Positions 36,320 through 46,218 of a stretch of DNA of 64,000 nucleotides are shown here, in pieces. Numbering within the stretch: the stretch's first letter is position 1; the number at the start of each line of letters is the position of its first letter. Location of the stretch: the NCBI GenBank assembly GCA_023375675.1, contig JALQBC010000021.1, positions 496,001 through 560,000 on the forward strand. The letters are read 5' to 3'. The stretch comes from Cytospora piceicola (lineage: Eukaryota > Ascomycota > Sordariomycetes > Diaporthales > Cytosporaceae). Position numbers and translations under genes: made by a program. The notes under the pieces are model-generated. The model was not told the origin of the DNA. It saw nothing but the letters and a program-made list of their open reading frames with translations, and searched no databases.

Positions 36320-38602
36320 CTATGAGGCCTTGCCCAAGGGCTTCCATCTCCGGTCCATGACAGGAAACTCTGCATTTGGCATACACTGCTCCTCCCAGCA
36401 GACACTGTTCCAGCCACTCTCGACTAGCTGCGGGTCCTCACTCGCCAGGCCCTTCGCAGGTGCTCGATCTTGTTGCCACCGATCCCACTTCAGCCTGGAG
36501 ATGAAATCCTTCCGCCGAGCCTCACGCTGCGAGATGACACTCGGAATCACTCGTCGGCGGTCTTGCACCGTCTGCCATCCCGATACACCACCGACACCGT
36601 TGCTCTCCAGAAGGAACTTTACCATCTCAAATGGAAGGTTGAGGAGTATTCGCGAGAGTGACGCTCTGTACCCGTCTGAATGGTGCTGTTCTGCTGGCTG
36701 ACTGCGACCGTTGTTGGTCTCGCTCAGGTCCATGTCTCCAAATCTAATGTTGATGCTGGAAAGACGAGACGAGAGCTGGCCCACAGGTGCGTTGTTGCTC
36801 GACACCTCGGTCACTGACTGTTCAGAGGCAGAAACAGGGAACCGAGAGTATCTTGGATTGTCAACTGATGTGTCCAAAACAAAGTTGCTTGGGAAGTTAG
36901 TGATGATAAACATCATGATCTTCTCGACAAGCTCGTTCACGTAGATTCCGTGCTTGTACTGGAACTGGGGGAAGAGAGAGGGCTGTGGACCGTCCATCCT
37001 GTTAGGGGCAATGACCGAGTCCCTCAAGACGAATTCCAGCCCCTTCTCCACCGTATCCCAGCTCAGCAGCCTAGACGCCTCTACCATGGCGTTGATGGAG
37101 ATGTGGGGCACCTCAAGCAATGCACCGGCGGCGGCGTATCCCAGTGCAAAGTGGAACTTTTCTACCTCCGATTCCCTCTGCAACCCCATTGGGAAGGGGA
37201 CGTAGCGACAGCCATACACGTGCTTGACGGCTCTCCACATAGCATCGGCCCGCAAGGAAGGGTCGGCCGACACTATGCAAATCTCATGAGAAGGTTCGTC
37301 GGTTTGGCCCGTCTGCTCTTGCAGCAGAGTTCGCAGAACTCGATTGGTTGACAGGATGAGCCTGTGAGCTGGCAGTCGGAGAGGGCCGTTGGGTGCGCCA
37401 GGATGTTGCGAATTGACAGACGTGAGTTGGTCGGGGAGGACGAGGCGAAGTTGACAGTCGGCGAAGTCGGGGCGCGCAAACATCGAACTTATCTGCTCTG
37501 TAAAGCCCATCGCGTCGCCAACCTCGAAGCCTTCTGGGTTGAAGGGAGGCTGGTTGTGTGGCGGCTGTGCAACCCGAGAAACGCCAGGAGGGGGTCCCAG
37601 GCGTGCGATGTCCACACCGTTGTGTCCGTTGACAAGTGGCTGAGGAGCATAGTTGTCCTCAGGGTTCCACGACGAGTGAGAGTCATGGTAGCTGTGGGGG
37701 GTCATAGGGCCGCGGTTGAAGGTCATGGAAGCATGGCCATCACTTGGGCCCGCTGACACCATCGGCCGGCCGAATGCATCGACAGCTGCGACGGGCATCT
37801 GCTCATGCGCCAGTGGTATAGGGGGAGGGAAAGCGCCGCCAGAGCGAGGGGCGGGCGAGGATGTGTTGGAGCCATAGAAGCCCCCAAATACCATGCTGCC
37901 GTTGCTGGGGTGTTGCTGGTGCATGTGGGGCCCATTAAGAGCGTGCTGTGGCATTCGGATGGGCTCGGGAATCGGACCTCGAAAGTGGACGGGATGGTTG
38001 TTGACTGGATAGAAAGGCGGGGGCATGTTGTCGTACATGGTGGGAGATATGGGGGGAGGCGCGCGAGGAGCCGTCGAGGGTGCCCTCGGGTCGTTGTCTG
38101 TGAAAGGTTGTGAGAAGATGTTGGAACGATATGACTGACATATGCTGCTCATACCTGGGGGCGTCACTTCTCCGGCCGTTGGCTGTTGGGTAGCGGCGCT
38201 TTGTGTAGCAGGACCAGCTGATACCATTTCGGGCTCTTGGTGGTCAAGGTTGAGGCCAACCTTCTCAGTGCCGGTCTCTTCCTGCTCAACCTTTTGTAGA
38301 GGCGCTGGACCATCAGCCGCAGGCTTGATGCCGTTTGCCAGACCTTTCACCTCGTCTGTCCTTGGCTGTGCTTGATCCGTTTCGGGGTTGGGCGGGGCAT
38401 CTTCGCTGTTTGTCCGCAGAGGGGAGGGCATCTGAGTGGAGGCAGGTGGTTGTTTGGGCCGGCGCTGCAGGAAAGGCAAAGGAATGACTGGCTCGATGCG
38501 TTTGCGAACGAGGGGCCTTGAGGCAGAGTTCTGTGTCATGCCGGTGGAATTGGCATGATTGGCAGCAGAGCTCATAGCTGCAGGAGCGTTTGAAGGCGCC
38601 AT
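36320..38602 (-). CDS. BTB/POZ-like domain protein with a long disordered N-terminus
   Basis: Frame of 760 residues from the ATG at 38602, or 741 if a likely 57-base intron (38098-38154) is removed. The first 370 residues are Pro/Gln/Ser-rich and disordered. A BTB-like fold follows: DFADCQLRLVLPDQ, then LRLPAHRLILSTNRVLRTLL, the usual pattern of a BTB strand-helix start with a His-containing loop. A conserved C-terminal region contains LPFEMVKFLLES and RRKDFISRLKWDRW. Such proteins are widespread in filamentous ascomycetes without assigned function; BTB domains usually mediate dimerisation or recruit cullin-3. It has no membrane helix or signal peptide. The family call is moderate; the reading frame is solid. 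Confidence 0.8.
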   Translation of the reverse strand: MAPSNAPAAMSSAANHANSTGMTQNSASRPLVRKRIEPVIPLPFLQRRPKQPPASTQMPSPLRTNSEDAPPNPETDQAQPRTDEVKGLANGIKPAADGPAPLQKVEQEETGTEKVGLNLDHQEPEMVSAGPATQSAATQQPTAGEVTPPGMSSICQSYRSNIFSQPFTDNDPRAPSTAPRAPPPISPTMYDNMPPPFYPVNNHPVHFRGPIPEPIRMPQHALNGPHMHQQHPSNGSMVFGGFYGSNTSSPAPRSGGAFPPPIPLAHEQMPVAAVDAFGRPMVSAGPSDGHASMTFNRGPMTPHSYHDSHSSWNPEDNYAPQPLVNGHNGVDIARLGPPPGVSRVAQPPHNQPPFNPEGFEVGDAMGFTEQISSMFARPDFADCQLRLVLPDQLTSVNSQHPGAPNGPLRLPAHRLILSTNRVLRTLLQEQTGQTDEPSHEICIVSADPSLRADAMWRAVKHVYGCRYVPFPMGLQRESEVEKFHFALGYAAAGALLEVPHISINAMVEASRLLSWDTVEKGLEFVLRDSVIAPNRMDGPQPSLFPQFQYKHGIYVNELVEKIMMFIITNFPSNFVLDTSVDNPRYSRFPVSASEQSVTEVSSNNAPVGQLSSRLSSINIRFGDMDLSETNNGRSQPAEQHHSDGYRASLSRILLNLPFEMVKFLLESNGVGGVSGWQTVQDRRRVIPSVISQREARRKDFISRLKWDRWQQDRAPAKGLASEDPQLVESGWNSVCWEEQCMPNAEFPVMDRRWKPLGKAS
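38098..38154 (-). other. Probable in-frame 57-base intron in the BTB-like gene
   Basis: On the minus strand it begins GTATGAGC directly after CCCCCAG and ends CCTTTCACAG. It is 57 bases, has no in-frame stop, and ends in a pyrimidine-rich stretch. Removing it drops 19 residues from the disordered region. There is no conserved protein context here to decide whether it is spliced. Confidence 0.55.
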
Positions 38603-39738
38603 GATGGAGTGTCTGAGACAGGCCGACTGACGTAGCTAACAAAGAAGGCTGCGGGGCCTGATTAGAAGGCTGCGACAGACTTCAGAAATGGGGATCAGGC
38701 CCTGACGACGGGGTTGACGATAGGAAGGAGCGACAGTGGGGTTCACTTGGTGACGTTCATGGGTTTGCAGTGTTGTGTAAGCCTGCAAAGCACCAATTGA
38801 AGGGGGAGAGTTGTGTAGGCCCAGATGATGAATCGGTCCCAAAGACACTGCATGCGACTACACAGACGTGCTTGCTGGCGCGCAAATACAGGCGTAGGCG
38901 AAGGCGAAGGCGAAGGCGGAGGGGCGGGCCGTAAGGGAATGTAGCCCAGCTGGCTTTATTTACTGTAGTCGGTGGGGTGAGTAATAATTAATTCAAATAG
39001 TCAAAGAAGCAGAAAGTGTGGATGGCTTCGTCCTTGAAGGGAAATGCTGGAATCTTTTTCTTGGCCGCTCCTCGAATTGGTCGAGCAGCAGCAAGAGCAG
39101 CAAGCAGCAGCAGCCACAAGGAGATTGGAGCTGTGAAGTTTTCTTTTGGGGCTCCCCGCAGTTTCCTGTAAAAATTGACGAGCTCCGGCACGCCACTAAA
39201 AAAGTTACAAGGCTGACTGGCTGAGGGGCCAACCTTTTTGTCGACCTTTCTAAGCTTGGATTATGTAACTGTGGTGTGGTGAGTGGGTCACTGGATAAGA
39301 CCAGGTTCGAATGATTACTATCCTGGTACGCATATAAATCGACTGTTTATTTTCATATCTTCTAGTGTCAGACAAGCTAAGATGCCTAGGTAGTACATGA
39401 TGTTGGTATGCACGCATTTTATCATTAAAGTCTGTCACGGCATCTCCTTCGCCGGGGGGTTCCCTAGAACTCGACTTTCAGTACCTAGGTAGTAGGATGT
39501 GTAACTATCTACCTAGGTACCTAAGTACTTAGGAGGTTTTCCCTTTGGCAATTCACTCTCACCTACCTAGGTACTTAGAATAGTACTCTCTAGCCTTGGA
39601 CACCATATGGTCACTAAATGTCCTTCAATAAAAATACCTCTGTACCGTACACATATGTTGTACATCAAAGCTCGCAATACTTCTCTGTCTGACAAACTTG
39701 ACAGCTTAAACACCCACCATTTCACACAAAACCCCCTC
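38603..39738. other. Intergenic DNA with clustered TACCTAGGTA palindromes
   Basis: Presumed promoter of the BTB-like gene, including a GGCGAA hexamer repeat (38891-38920). Three exact TACCTAGGTA copies occur within 92 bases (39482, 39510, 39564), plus CCTAGGTA at 39385, just past the stop codon of the metallo-beta-lactamase gene. No gene was recognised. Confidence 0.55.
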
Positions 39739-40875
39739 TTAGTAAAGCACCAGCCCGTCGCCCGAGCCCAGCTCGAGAAACTCATAGTTTGTGCTATCCT
39801 CACCAGCATCTTCCGCAATCTTCGCCTTGTCAGCCTCGACTACATCCCGAAGGGAATACGTGGTACGCTGCAGCAACCACGAGATGAAACCTCCTCCCCG
39901 TTTCGCCTCGTCGTGCGTTGCAATCCAGTATTTCGCACCACTTGCCCGCACAGCTTGGATGCCATTCAGGGCGCCAAGGTTCAACTGCGCAGTCATCCAT
40001 ATTCTCACATCGTGCAGTCCATGGAGTAGGGCAAGTGTCTTGATCCCTGCTGCCTTGAGACACTCCAGATCTGGACCCTTGATCCCATGCGGCGAGTAGA
40101 TGACGGCTTCGGGCTGCCGCTGGGGAGCGTTATCTTTCGACCGTGTTGCACGCTGGTTGGGACTGTATTCGGGGTCGAAGGCAAGTATCACCGCTGAATG
40201 GTAGTACAGTGCATTTCCTTCTGTTATGACACGGCCGATGCCCAACCACGGCGGCAGTGCCCCTGTATGGTCCACCAAGACCTCCTGCCACTCTGGTGTT
40301 GATACTGAAAAGCCAGGAGTCGTGATGACTGTGTCGAAATGGTCCCATGAGCGAATGAGGCCTGCGGCTTTCTCAGTAGCCACGACTGGTACACTCTTAG
40401 GCAGTTCAAGCAGAGTTGCCTGATGGCAATGATCTGAGAATTCATGCGATACCACCACGCAGTCAATATACGATGTTCCCGAAACCCCGCTTTCGTTCGA
40501 TACATGATCATCATCTTCCTCTTCCAGCTTTGCGAGAACCTTATCGAGCTCCTGCATATTCTGCACAGTAGGCGCGACAACATGCCATTGCGTTGAGAAC
40601 CAGGAGGCAACATCGCTCTGCGGCCCCTGAAGCCAGGGGTCAATCAAGATGTTGAAACGCGACCGCTCTGGCGCCTTGGACTTGGCTTTCGACCTGGGTT
40701 TCGCAGATGCCGCGGCGGAGCCCGGAACAGGGAGCTGTAGAAGCCATGTGGTATCGGCGTTCAGATGTGCAATAACGGGGCGTGGAGTTGCCAGAGCGGC
40801 TTTCCAGGCGACCCGGTCCTCCAGGTCAATGACGCCGTCATTGGCTGTGTCAACTTGGTCTGTGCCGCTGGCCAT
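39739..40875 (-). CDS. Metallo-beta-lactamase-fold hydrolase (fungal, UlaG-like)
   Basis: Single-exon protein of 378 residues. Strand-rich segments (VIAHLNADTTWLLQLPVPG, NILIDPWLQG) precede the metal-binding loop VVVSHEFSDHCHQATLLELP. This matches the first motif of the fold, except that the canonical HxHxDH reads HEFSDH, lacking the second His, as I recall for a group of related fungal proteins. Further conserved patches are VITTPGFSVSTPEW, AVIYSPHGIKGP and LLHGLHDV, the last probably supplying other ligands. No signal peptide is visible, so it is probably cytosolic. The substrate is unknown. Confidence 0.78.
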   Translation of the reverse strand: MASGTDQVDTANDGVIDLEDRVAWKAALATPRPVIAHLNADTTWLLQLPVPGSAAASAKPRSKAKSKAPERSRFNILIDPWLQGPQSDVASWFSTQWHVVAPTVQNMQELDKVLAKLEEEDDDHVSNESGVSGTSYIDCVVVSHEFSDHCHQATLLELPKSVPVVATEKAAGLIRSWDHFDTVITTPGFSVSTPEWQEVLVDHTGALPPWLGIGRVITEGNALYYHSAVILAFDPEYSPNQRATRSKDNAPQRQPEAVIYSPHGIKGPDLECLKAAGIKTLALLHGLHDVRIWMTAQLNLGALNGIQAVRASGAKYWIATHDEAKRGGGFISWLLQRTTYSLRDVVEADKAKIAEDAGEDSTNYEFLELGSGDGLVLY

Positions 40876-42238
40876 TCGTGAAGTTTCGAGTGCCCAGTTC
40901 CTAGTTCTTTGAATTCTGTATCAGTGTCAGGAGAAGTTGTTGTGTTTGTATTGAGATCGAAGTCACCATTTGTGATGATATCCGGTCGATAAATAGATTC
41001 ATGTGCTCATACAACGTCACCAAGCTTCCGGGAACCATGGGAGTTTAGTTTAGCGCTCTGGGGGTTTAGGCGATATAGGCAGGGGTGCCCCCGCATTTCA
41101 CCTCGCTGATGCACATAGATTTCAACGATGGACCATCCAGTCCTGCCTGTCTTATCCTGTCTGTTTGCAAGTGGTTTGTCGAAGCATACTTATGAATCAA
41201 GGACAGACAGATCCTTTTCAAAGTCAAATCGAGCATAAGCTGTCAATCAGGGCATACAGTGACGAGAATTCTTTAACATGGTGTGCACATGTCTTCGAAG
41301 TCTTGCTATGGAAAGTCACAAGTCTTGTCTGTACAGTAGAGAGAGAGGACAGGTATGTGATCGCAAAATGATGCCTAAATACTGTCTAACGTCTGTGCAG
41401 GTATAGGAAAACCTCATCATGGGAATCACGAGTTCAAATGTTGACAGCACAAGCCTCTTCCTTCCCTTTCCCCATACTACATACACTCCTAGGAGAGGAC
41501 AACTAACTCGACGGACAATATGGTTGACACTGAATGAAGCATGAGAGCACATTTCAACTCGGCGATAGCGATAGCGAGCAAAGAAGGTCAAGGTATAAAT
41601 GTTCCTTTCTTTGAACCATATGCGCACCAAAGACATTGCACATGTGATGTCAACGGCTCAGGCTCCATATATATGCATGCCAAGGCCTTGACCGGGCTGG
41701 TGCTGGGATATTTGCCGATGCAGTGGGGCTGCAGGGAGGCCGTTGACCCACCCAATTGATCTGGCATCGGAATCCACTTTGCCAGGGGGGAACCTGGGGG
41801 CTGTTCAGCGTTACTGGTTTGTTTTACTAGCTTCTTCAGATATTCATCGCAGTTTGCCATCATTTTGTCAATGTGGTTGTTCCCTTTATAATGCTGAACC
41901 TCTTGGCAAGTTTCGTCAACTTCTGGGTGGGAGGGCCACGTGTCCGGAAGCAAGTTGTAAATCAATCCAATGGCTATACGTATTTACACGTATTGCGTCC
42001 CTCAAATATTCCAGTCTAGCAAGCTCCTGAATATCCATATCTTTGCTGTTCATTGGTCCTCACATCTGTTGTATCCCTTCCCAAACTGAGAACACACACA
42101 TGCAAACCAAACGCCACTGCTGTAGTAAAGACGCGCAAGGCCTCTTTCACCAATCCGCCGTCTGGACATCATAGTCCATTACAGGCCACAAACACGCAGC
42201 TCCGCGGAGACGAGGCTGCCTGACCAATTTCTTTCCTG
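40876..42238. other. Intergenic DNA, no gene recognised
   Basis: About 1.4 kb between the start of the metallo-beta-lactamase gene and the end of UBC6. Only short ORFs without coding character are present. Confidence 0.5.
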
Positions 42239-43102
42239 TTATATCCCATTACCAAGCAGACGAGCAATCAAAACGTAGACGAATATGATGCCGCCAGCAA
42301 TCAAGAGCTTGTGCCGGCCCACCCACCCTCGACCTGCTTCCCTCTGCTGCACGACGGCATCCACTACTCCTTGCACCTGACTCCCGCTGCCCCCGATAGC
42401 GCCCACGATTTGTGGCCCGCACGGGGCCCCCGCCGCGTTCAATCGCTGGCCCGTGGCCGTGTCGACATTGCTCTCCTTCATCCACTTCCAATTCTCAGCA
42501 TCCTCGTCAGGCCACTCGGCGCGGAACTTCTTCCCGCCGTCGCCCGCCTTGATGTTGCCCTTCTGCGCAACCTTTGCACTGTCGTGTGACCCGCCACCCG
42601 TGGAGTTCCACCACCGTGACCGCGCGGCTAGCATCTTGCGCTCCTCTGTGGATGCGGATATGGAGCCGGTGGTGATCTCATTGGACGTCATGAAGCTCAG
42701 GAGTCCGGTGAGGATGGTTGACACGCTCCAGGCTGGGTTGAAAGAGCGTGGGTGGAAGTCGGATATCGTGAGACATAGACGCGCGGACGGCTGGAAGCGG
42801 CCGGATGGGGTATGCATGCGGATTGCAGGGGGCTTGAAGGGGTAGTCGGGTGGGAACATGAGAGTTCCCCAATATTGACCGTCGTGATAGGGTGTGTCGG
42901 GTGGGCCGGTGAGGATGTAGTGCCATCTGGAGGAGAGACCCGTCAGCCATTTGCCAGCAACACATCTTGGAAGGTTCAGGAGAAATACTGCTTACTCTAG
43001 AATATTGGCATCGCACGGGTGAGCGACGATGAATGGTGTAGGTTCTTTTTGTATGGCCTGGTATTCGCGCGTCAGGCGCTTATGCGCAGCCTTGGTCGTC
43101 AT
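42239..43102 (-). CDS. UBC6: Tail-anchored E2 ubiquitin-conjugating enzyme Ubc6
   Basis: ER-membrane E2 of the ERAD pathway, which loads ubiquitin for degradation of misfolded membrane and secretory proteins. Exons 43102-42996 and 42926-42239 give 264 residues. Exon 1 encodes MTTKAAHKRLTREYQAIQ, and splicing (GTAAGC...CTCCAG) restores LEWHYILTGPPDTPY. The UBC fold shows PPDYPFKPPAIRM and the catalytic Cys87 in RLCLTISDFHP, the same position as in yeast Ubc6, followed by WSVSTILTGLLSFM. A polar linker leads to one C-terminal membrane helix, LLIAGGIIFVYVLIARLLG, the tail anchor. It is divergent from SAM50, with 492 bases between start codons. Confidence 0.95.
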
Positions 43103-43594
43103 GGCTGCTGTGTGATGTTGGTGGTTCGATAGGAGGGAGATCGGAAGTTAGGTCGACCCAACTCGACTCGTCCGAGGCGGGAAATGTGTCAAGGATACGG
43201 TGACGGGGTAGGACGACAGTGACCTGGAGGGATAAGGGATTTATAGATGTTAAGTAGACAAAAGCGGTGTCGTAGGTAATGTAGAGAATGTGAAATGGAA
43301 AAGAGAATGACCCAACAAGCTGACAGGGAGTTGGGAGAAGTGGCAACGCAAACAAAAGCGGCAAGCGACGTCCCGAGGTAGTCTAGTATCTACCGTAGTT
43401 CGGCAGAGTGCAGCACAGACCATTAGATAGTGGAGGGGATGACACTAGCCACATCCCGCTCCAGCCACATTATCCCGGGATTCGTGAAGCTCTCCGATCT
43501 ACAATTCTAAGAGCTCTAGGGAAGGTTTACTCTGCTCTGCTGATGAACCACCATCTTTATTCAGCAGGACGGCCACGGTCCCTGGAATCCTCTC
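43103..43594. promoter_or_regulatory. Divergent promoter shared by UBC6 and SAM50
   Basis: The 492 bases between the two start codons must hold both promoters. I see no clear TATA box or known factor site. The arrangement would allow co-regulation of an ER protein-quality gene and a mitochondrial outer-membrane assembly gene. Confidence 0.6.
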
Positions 43595-45335
43595 ATGGCT
43601 TCCAAACAGAGCTCCGACGGCATGTCTGTAAGTCTCGAGTCTGCTTGACCTCCTTCGGGCTTCTTTGCGCGATCAATGGCTAATCGCAGTGGCCCTGGTC
43701 CCGTACACAGGCCATCGATGCACTCAAGAAACTTGAAACAGATGCGGCGGTCCTGCAACAAGAAGCGCACAACATGGAGCAGTCTGAACTGCTCCGGAAC
43801 CAACAGGAACTTCAGAGAAGGCTACAACTGGTAAGTCATTCTCACCAAGCTCTGCAACAAGCTCTGGTTCCGCGAACTGCAGTGACCATGCGCTGACATG
43901 TGATCCACAGTTGAGCGATCACCTCCAACGCCCCGCTACTATAAACTCGATAGCAATCCACGGCGCACGGAACACCCGTAAAGGGTTCTTAGACCCTGTG
44001 CTTGCCCCTCTCGTTGGCGACAGTCGCAATACAGGCACAAACCTGGGAGAGGTTCTCGCCGGCGTACAAGCAGCAACCTCCAAGTTGGAGCGGTTCGATA
44101 TCTTCAAACCCGAACCTTCGGTCTACCTCTCCGACGCCCGCGAATCGAACCCACAGGCTGCCGCTAACGATATCGATGTCTCCATACGAGTAGCCGAACG
44201 ATCGCGCTTCCTTTTGAAAGGCGGTACCGATCTGGGAAACAACGAGGGTTCAGGTTACATAAACTTGCTATGGCGCAATGTGTTCGGCGGAGCCGAGCAG
44301 CTTTCCGTAAATACCAGCACAGGAACACGGACCAGGTCTTCATATAGCGCGGCCTTCTCTGCACCGGTCCAAGGCAACCCTGATCTCAGAGTGTCGGTGG
44401 AGGGGTTGTCATCTGACACGCAGAAGCCATGGGCGAGCCATGAAGAAGTGGTTAAGGGGGGTACACTCAAGGCTGCTTGGCTGTCACAACAGGGAGATCT
44501 GCACAACCTTGCATACTCTGGGGCATGGCGACAGATTACAGGACTGAGCGCTTCTGCTTCTCCAACAGTCAGGGCAGATGCCGGGGACAGCATGAAGAGC
44601 TCACTGACCTATACTTTCACACGAGATCGTCGGGATAACCCCATGATGCCACAAAGTGGCTATCTAATGAAGTCGATAACAGAGCTGGCAGGGTTCGGGC
44701 CGCTGCGAGGAGATGTTTCGTTCGCAAAGTCTGAGTTCGAAGTCGGTGGAGCCATACCAGTGTCACTTCCAGGTATCAACCGGACAGGAATCTCTATCGG
44801 CGGTGGCTTGCGCTTCGGTTATCTTTACCCCCTTGCCCTCGGCTGGTCCCCAAGAGGCGAGGCCATGCCGAGTCTCATCAACGACCGATTCCAGCTTGGT
44901 GGCCCAACCGATGTGCGCGGCTTCAAGCTGGGTGGACTGGGTCCCAGAGATGGAGGCGACTCAGTGGGTGGTGATGTGTTTGCAGCAGGCAGTGTGAACA
45001 TGTTGCTCCCTCTCCCCCGGACAGGGGCTGACTCTCCGCTGCGTCTTCAACTCTTCGCAAACGGAGGTCGGTTGGTGGCTCTGAAGGACGAGGGAAAGGC
45101 CGGAGAAAAGCAGAGCAACGGCCTGGCTATGAGCCCCGGCTACGTCAAGAGTGGTATGGCAAGAGCTCTCAGCGAGTTGGGCAATGGCCTGCCGAGCATG
45201 GCGGCCGGCTTTGGCCTGGTATACGCGCACCCTGTGGCGAGGTTTGAGCTGAACTTCAGTCTACCCCTGGTGACGAGGAGAGGCGAGCAAGGACGCAAGG
45301 GCCTCTCTATTGGTGTGGGCATCAACTTCCTGTGA
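43595..45335 (+). CDS. SAM50: SAM50/TOB55, mitochondrial outer-membrane beta-barrel assembly core
   Basis: Omp85-family channel of the SAM/TOB complex, which inserts beta-barrel proteins into the mitochondrial outer membrane. Exons 43595-43627, 43690-43830 and 43911-45335 give 532 residues. A second acceptor at 43711 would give 525; both keep the frame. A predicted coiled N-terminus (QELQRRLQL) leads to a POTRA-like region (INSIAIHGARNTRKGFL to IDVSIRVAER). The barrel follows: GGTDLGNNEGSGYINLLWRN, RDRRDNPMMPQSGY, and the signature VRGF loop in GGPTDVRGFKLGG. The protein ends in an outer-membrane-type terminal strand, GLSIGVGINFL. All parts of the family are present and intact. Confidence 0.95.
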
Positions 45336-46218
45336 GCGGCGCCTCTCACTACATATCGACAAAGAGGAGTTACCGGAGCAAGGTTATCCGGGCTGTATAA
45401 TAGGGTCTCGCGGTTTGAGTTTTGAGAGCACCATTTCAAAAGCATGCAAGATCGTAGCTCACCAACACCTGGTTGGCATCTTTAGATCCTCTTGCTCCAT
45501 TTGTTAGGTTGGAGTTCGGCCTGGAGGTAAATCGCTTAGCAACAGCTAAGCATGTACAACACCACTTCTTACGCATTGAAGAAAGAAGAACTCGCGGCCC
45601 ACCGTAGGGCAACGGTCCAGCAATCGATTTCGACCCAGCTGATGCTCGCATGAATAATAAACCCCTTTTCGCGGGACATGTCTCTGAATTGTCCGTCGGG
45701 CCTCATCTAGACAAGAGTACATCCCTTTTCATACGAGTTGATATTTCGATTTTCGAGCACTGGATCCACATCTGTCACAAGATGGCCATGTCTCTGTGTA
45801 CGGAGGTCTGTCCTACTGATCATTAGTTAGCTGTTCCTCCCGACCTGGGCACACCGCACATCAATTCCCAGTCACTTACTGGGCGACTTGCATTCAAGCG
45901 CACATCTCGCAGCTACCAATATGCCAAGCGAGAGGTGAGACCTTGCTTATGCAGAAATATACAGGGTTGAATCCCCGCATTGTCTCCACGGCGGGCGCAT
46001 CGGCTGCTTGGCCTGCTGGACTGTTAGCATTTCCGCCTTTTATACAACCGAAAGACACCCGTACGTGGAATCTCCCCTCATTAAAGTTGCACATCGTGAG
46101 GACTTGGTAGAATAGCCACCTCGACTTCCTCGATTCATCTTTCGTCCTGACTTGTTAGCAGCTCTAAATTCTAGCTTCACTGCCCAATTCACTCAAAGTC
46201 ATTCAGAAAAACATAAGC
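45336..46218. other. Intergenic DNA, presumed promoter of the arylesterase gene
   Basis: Holds the 3' region of SAM50 and the promoter of the next gene. No other gene was recognised. Confidence 0.5.

Noticed and set aside
39295..39320. GGTTCGAAT, resembling a tRNA B box
   Set aside because: The invariant CC after the core is absent and no A box or acceptor stem lies upstream.
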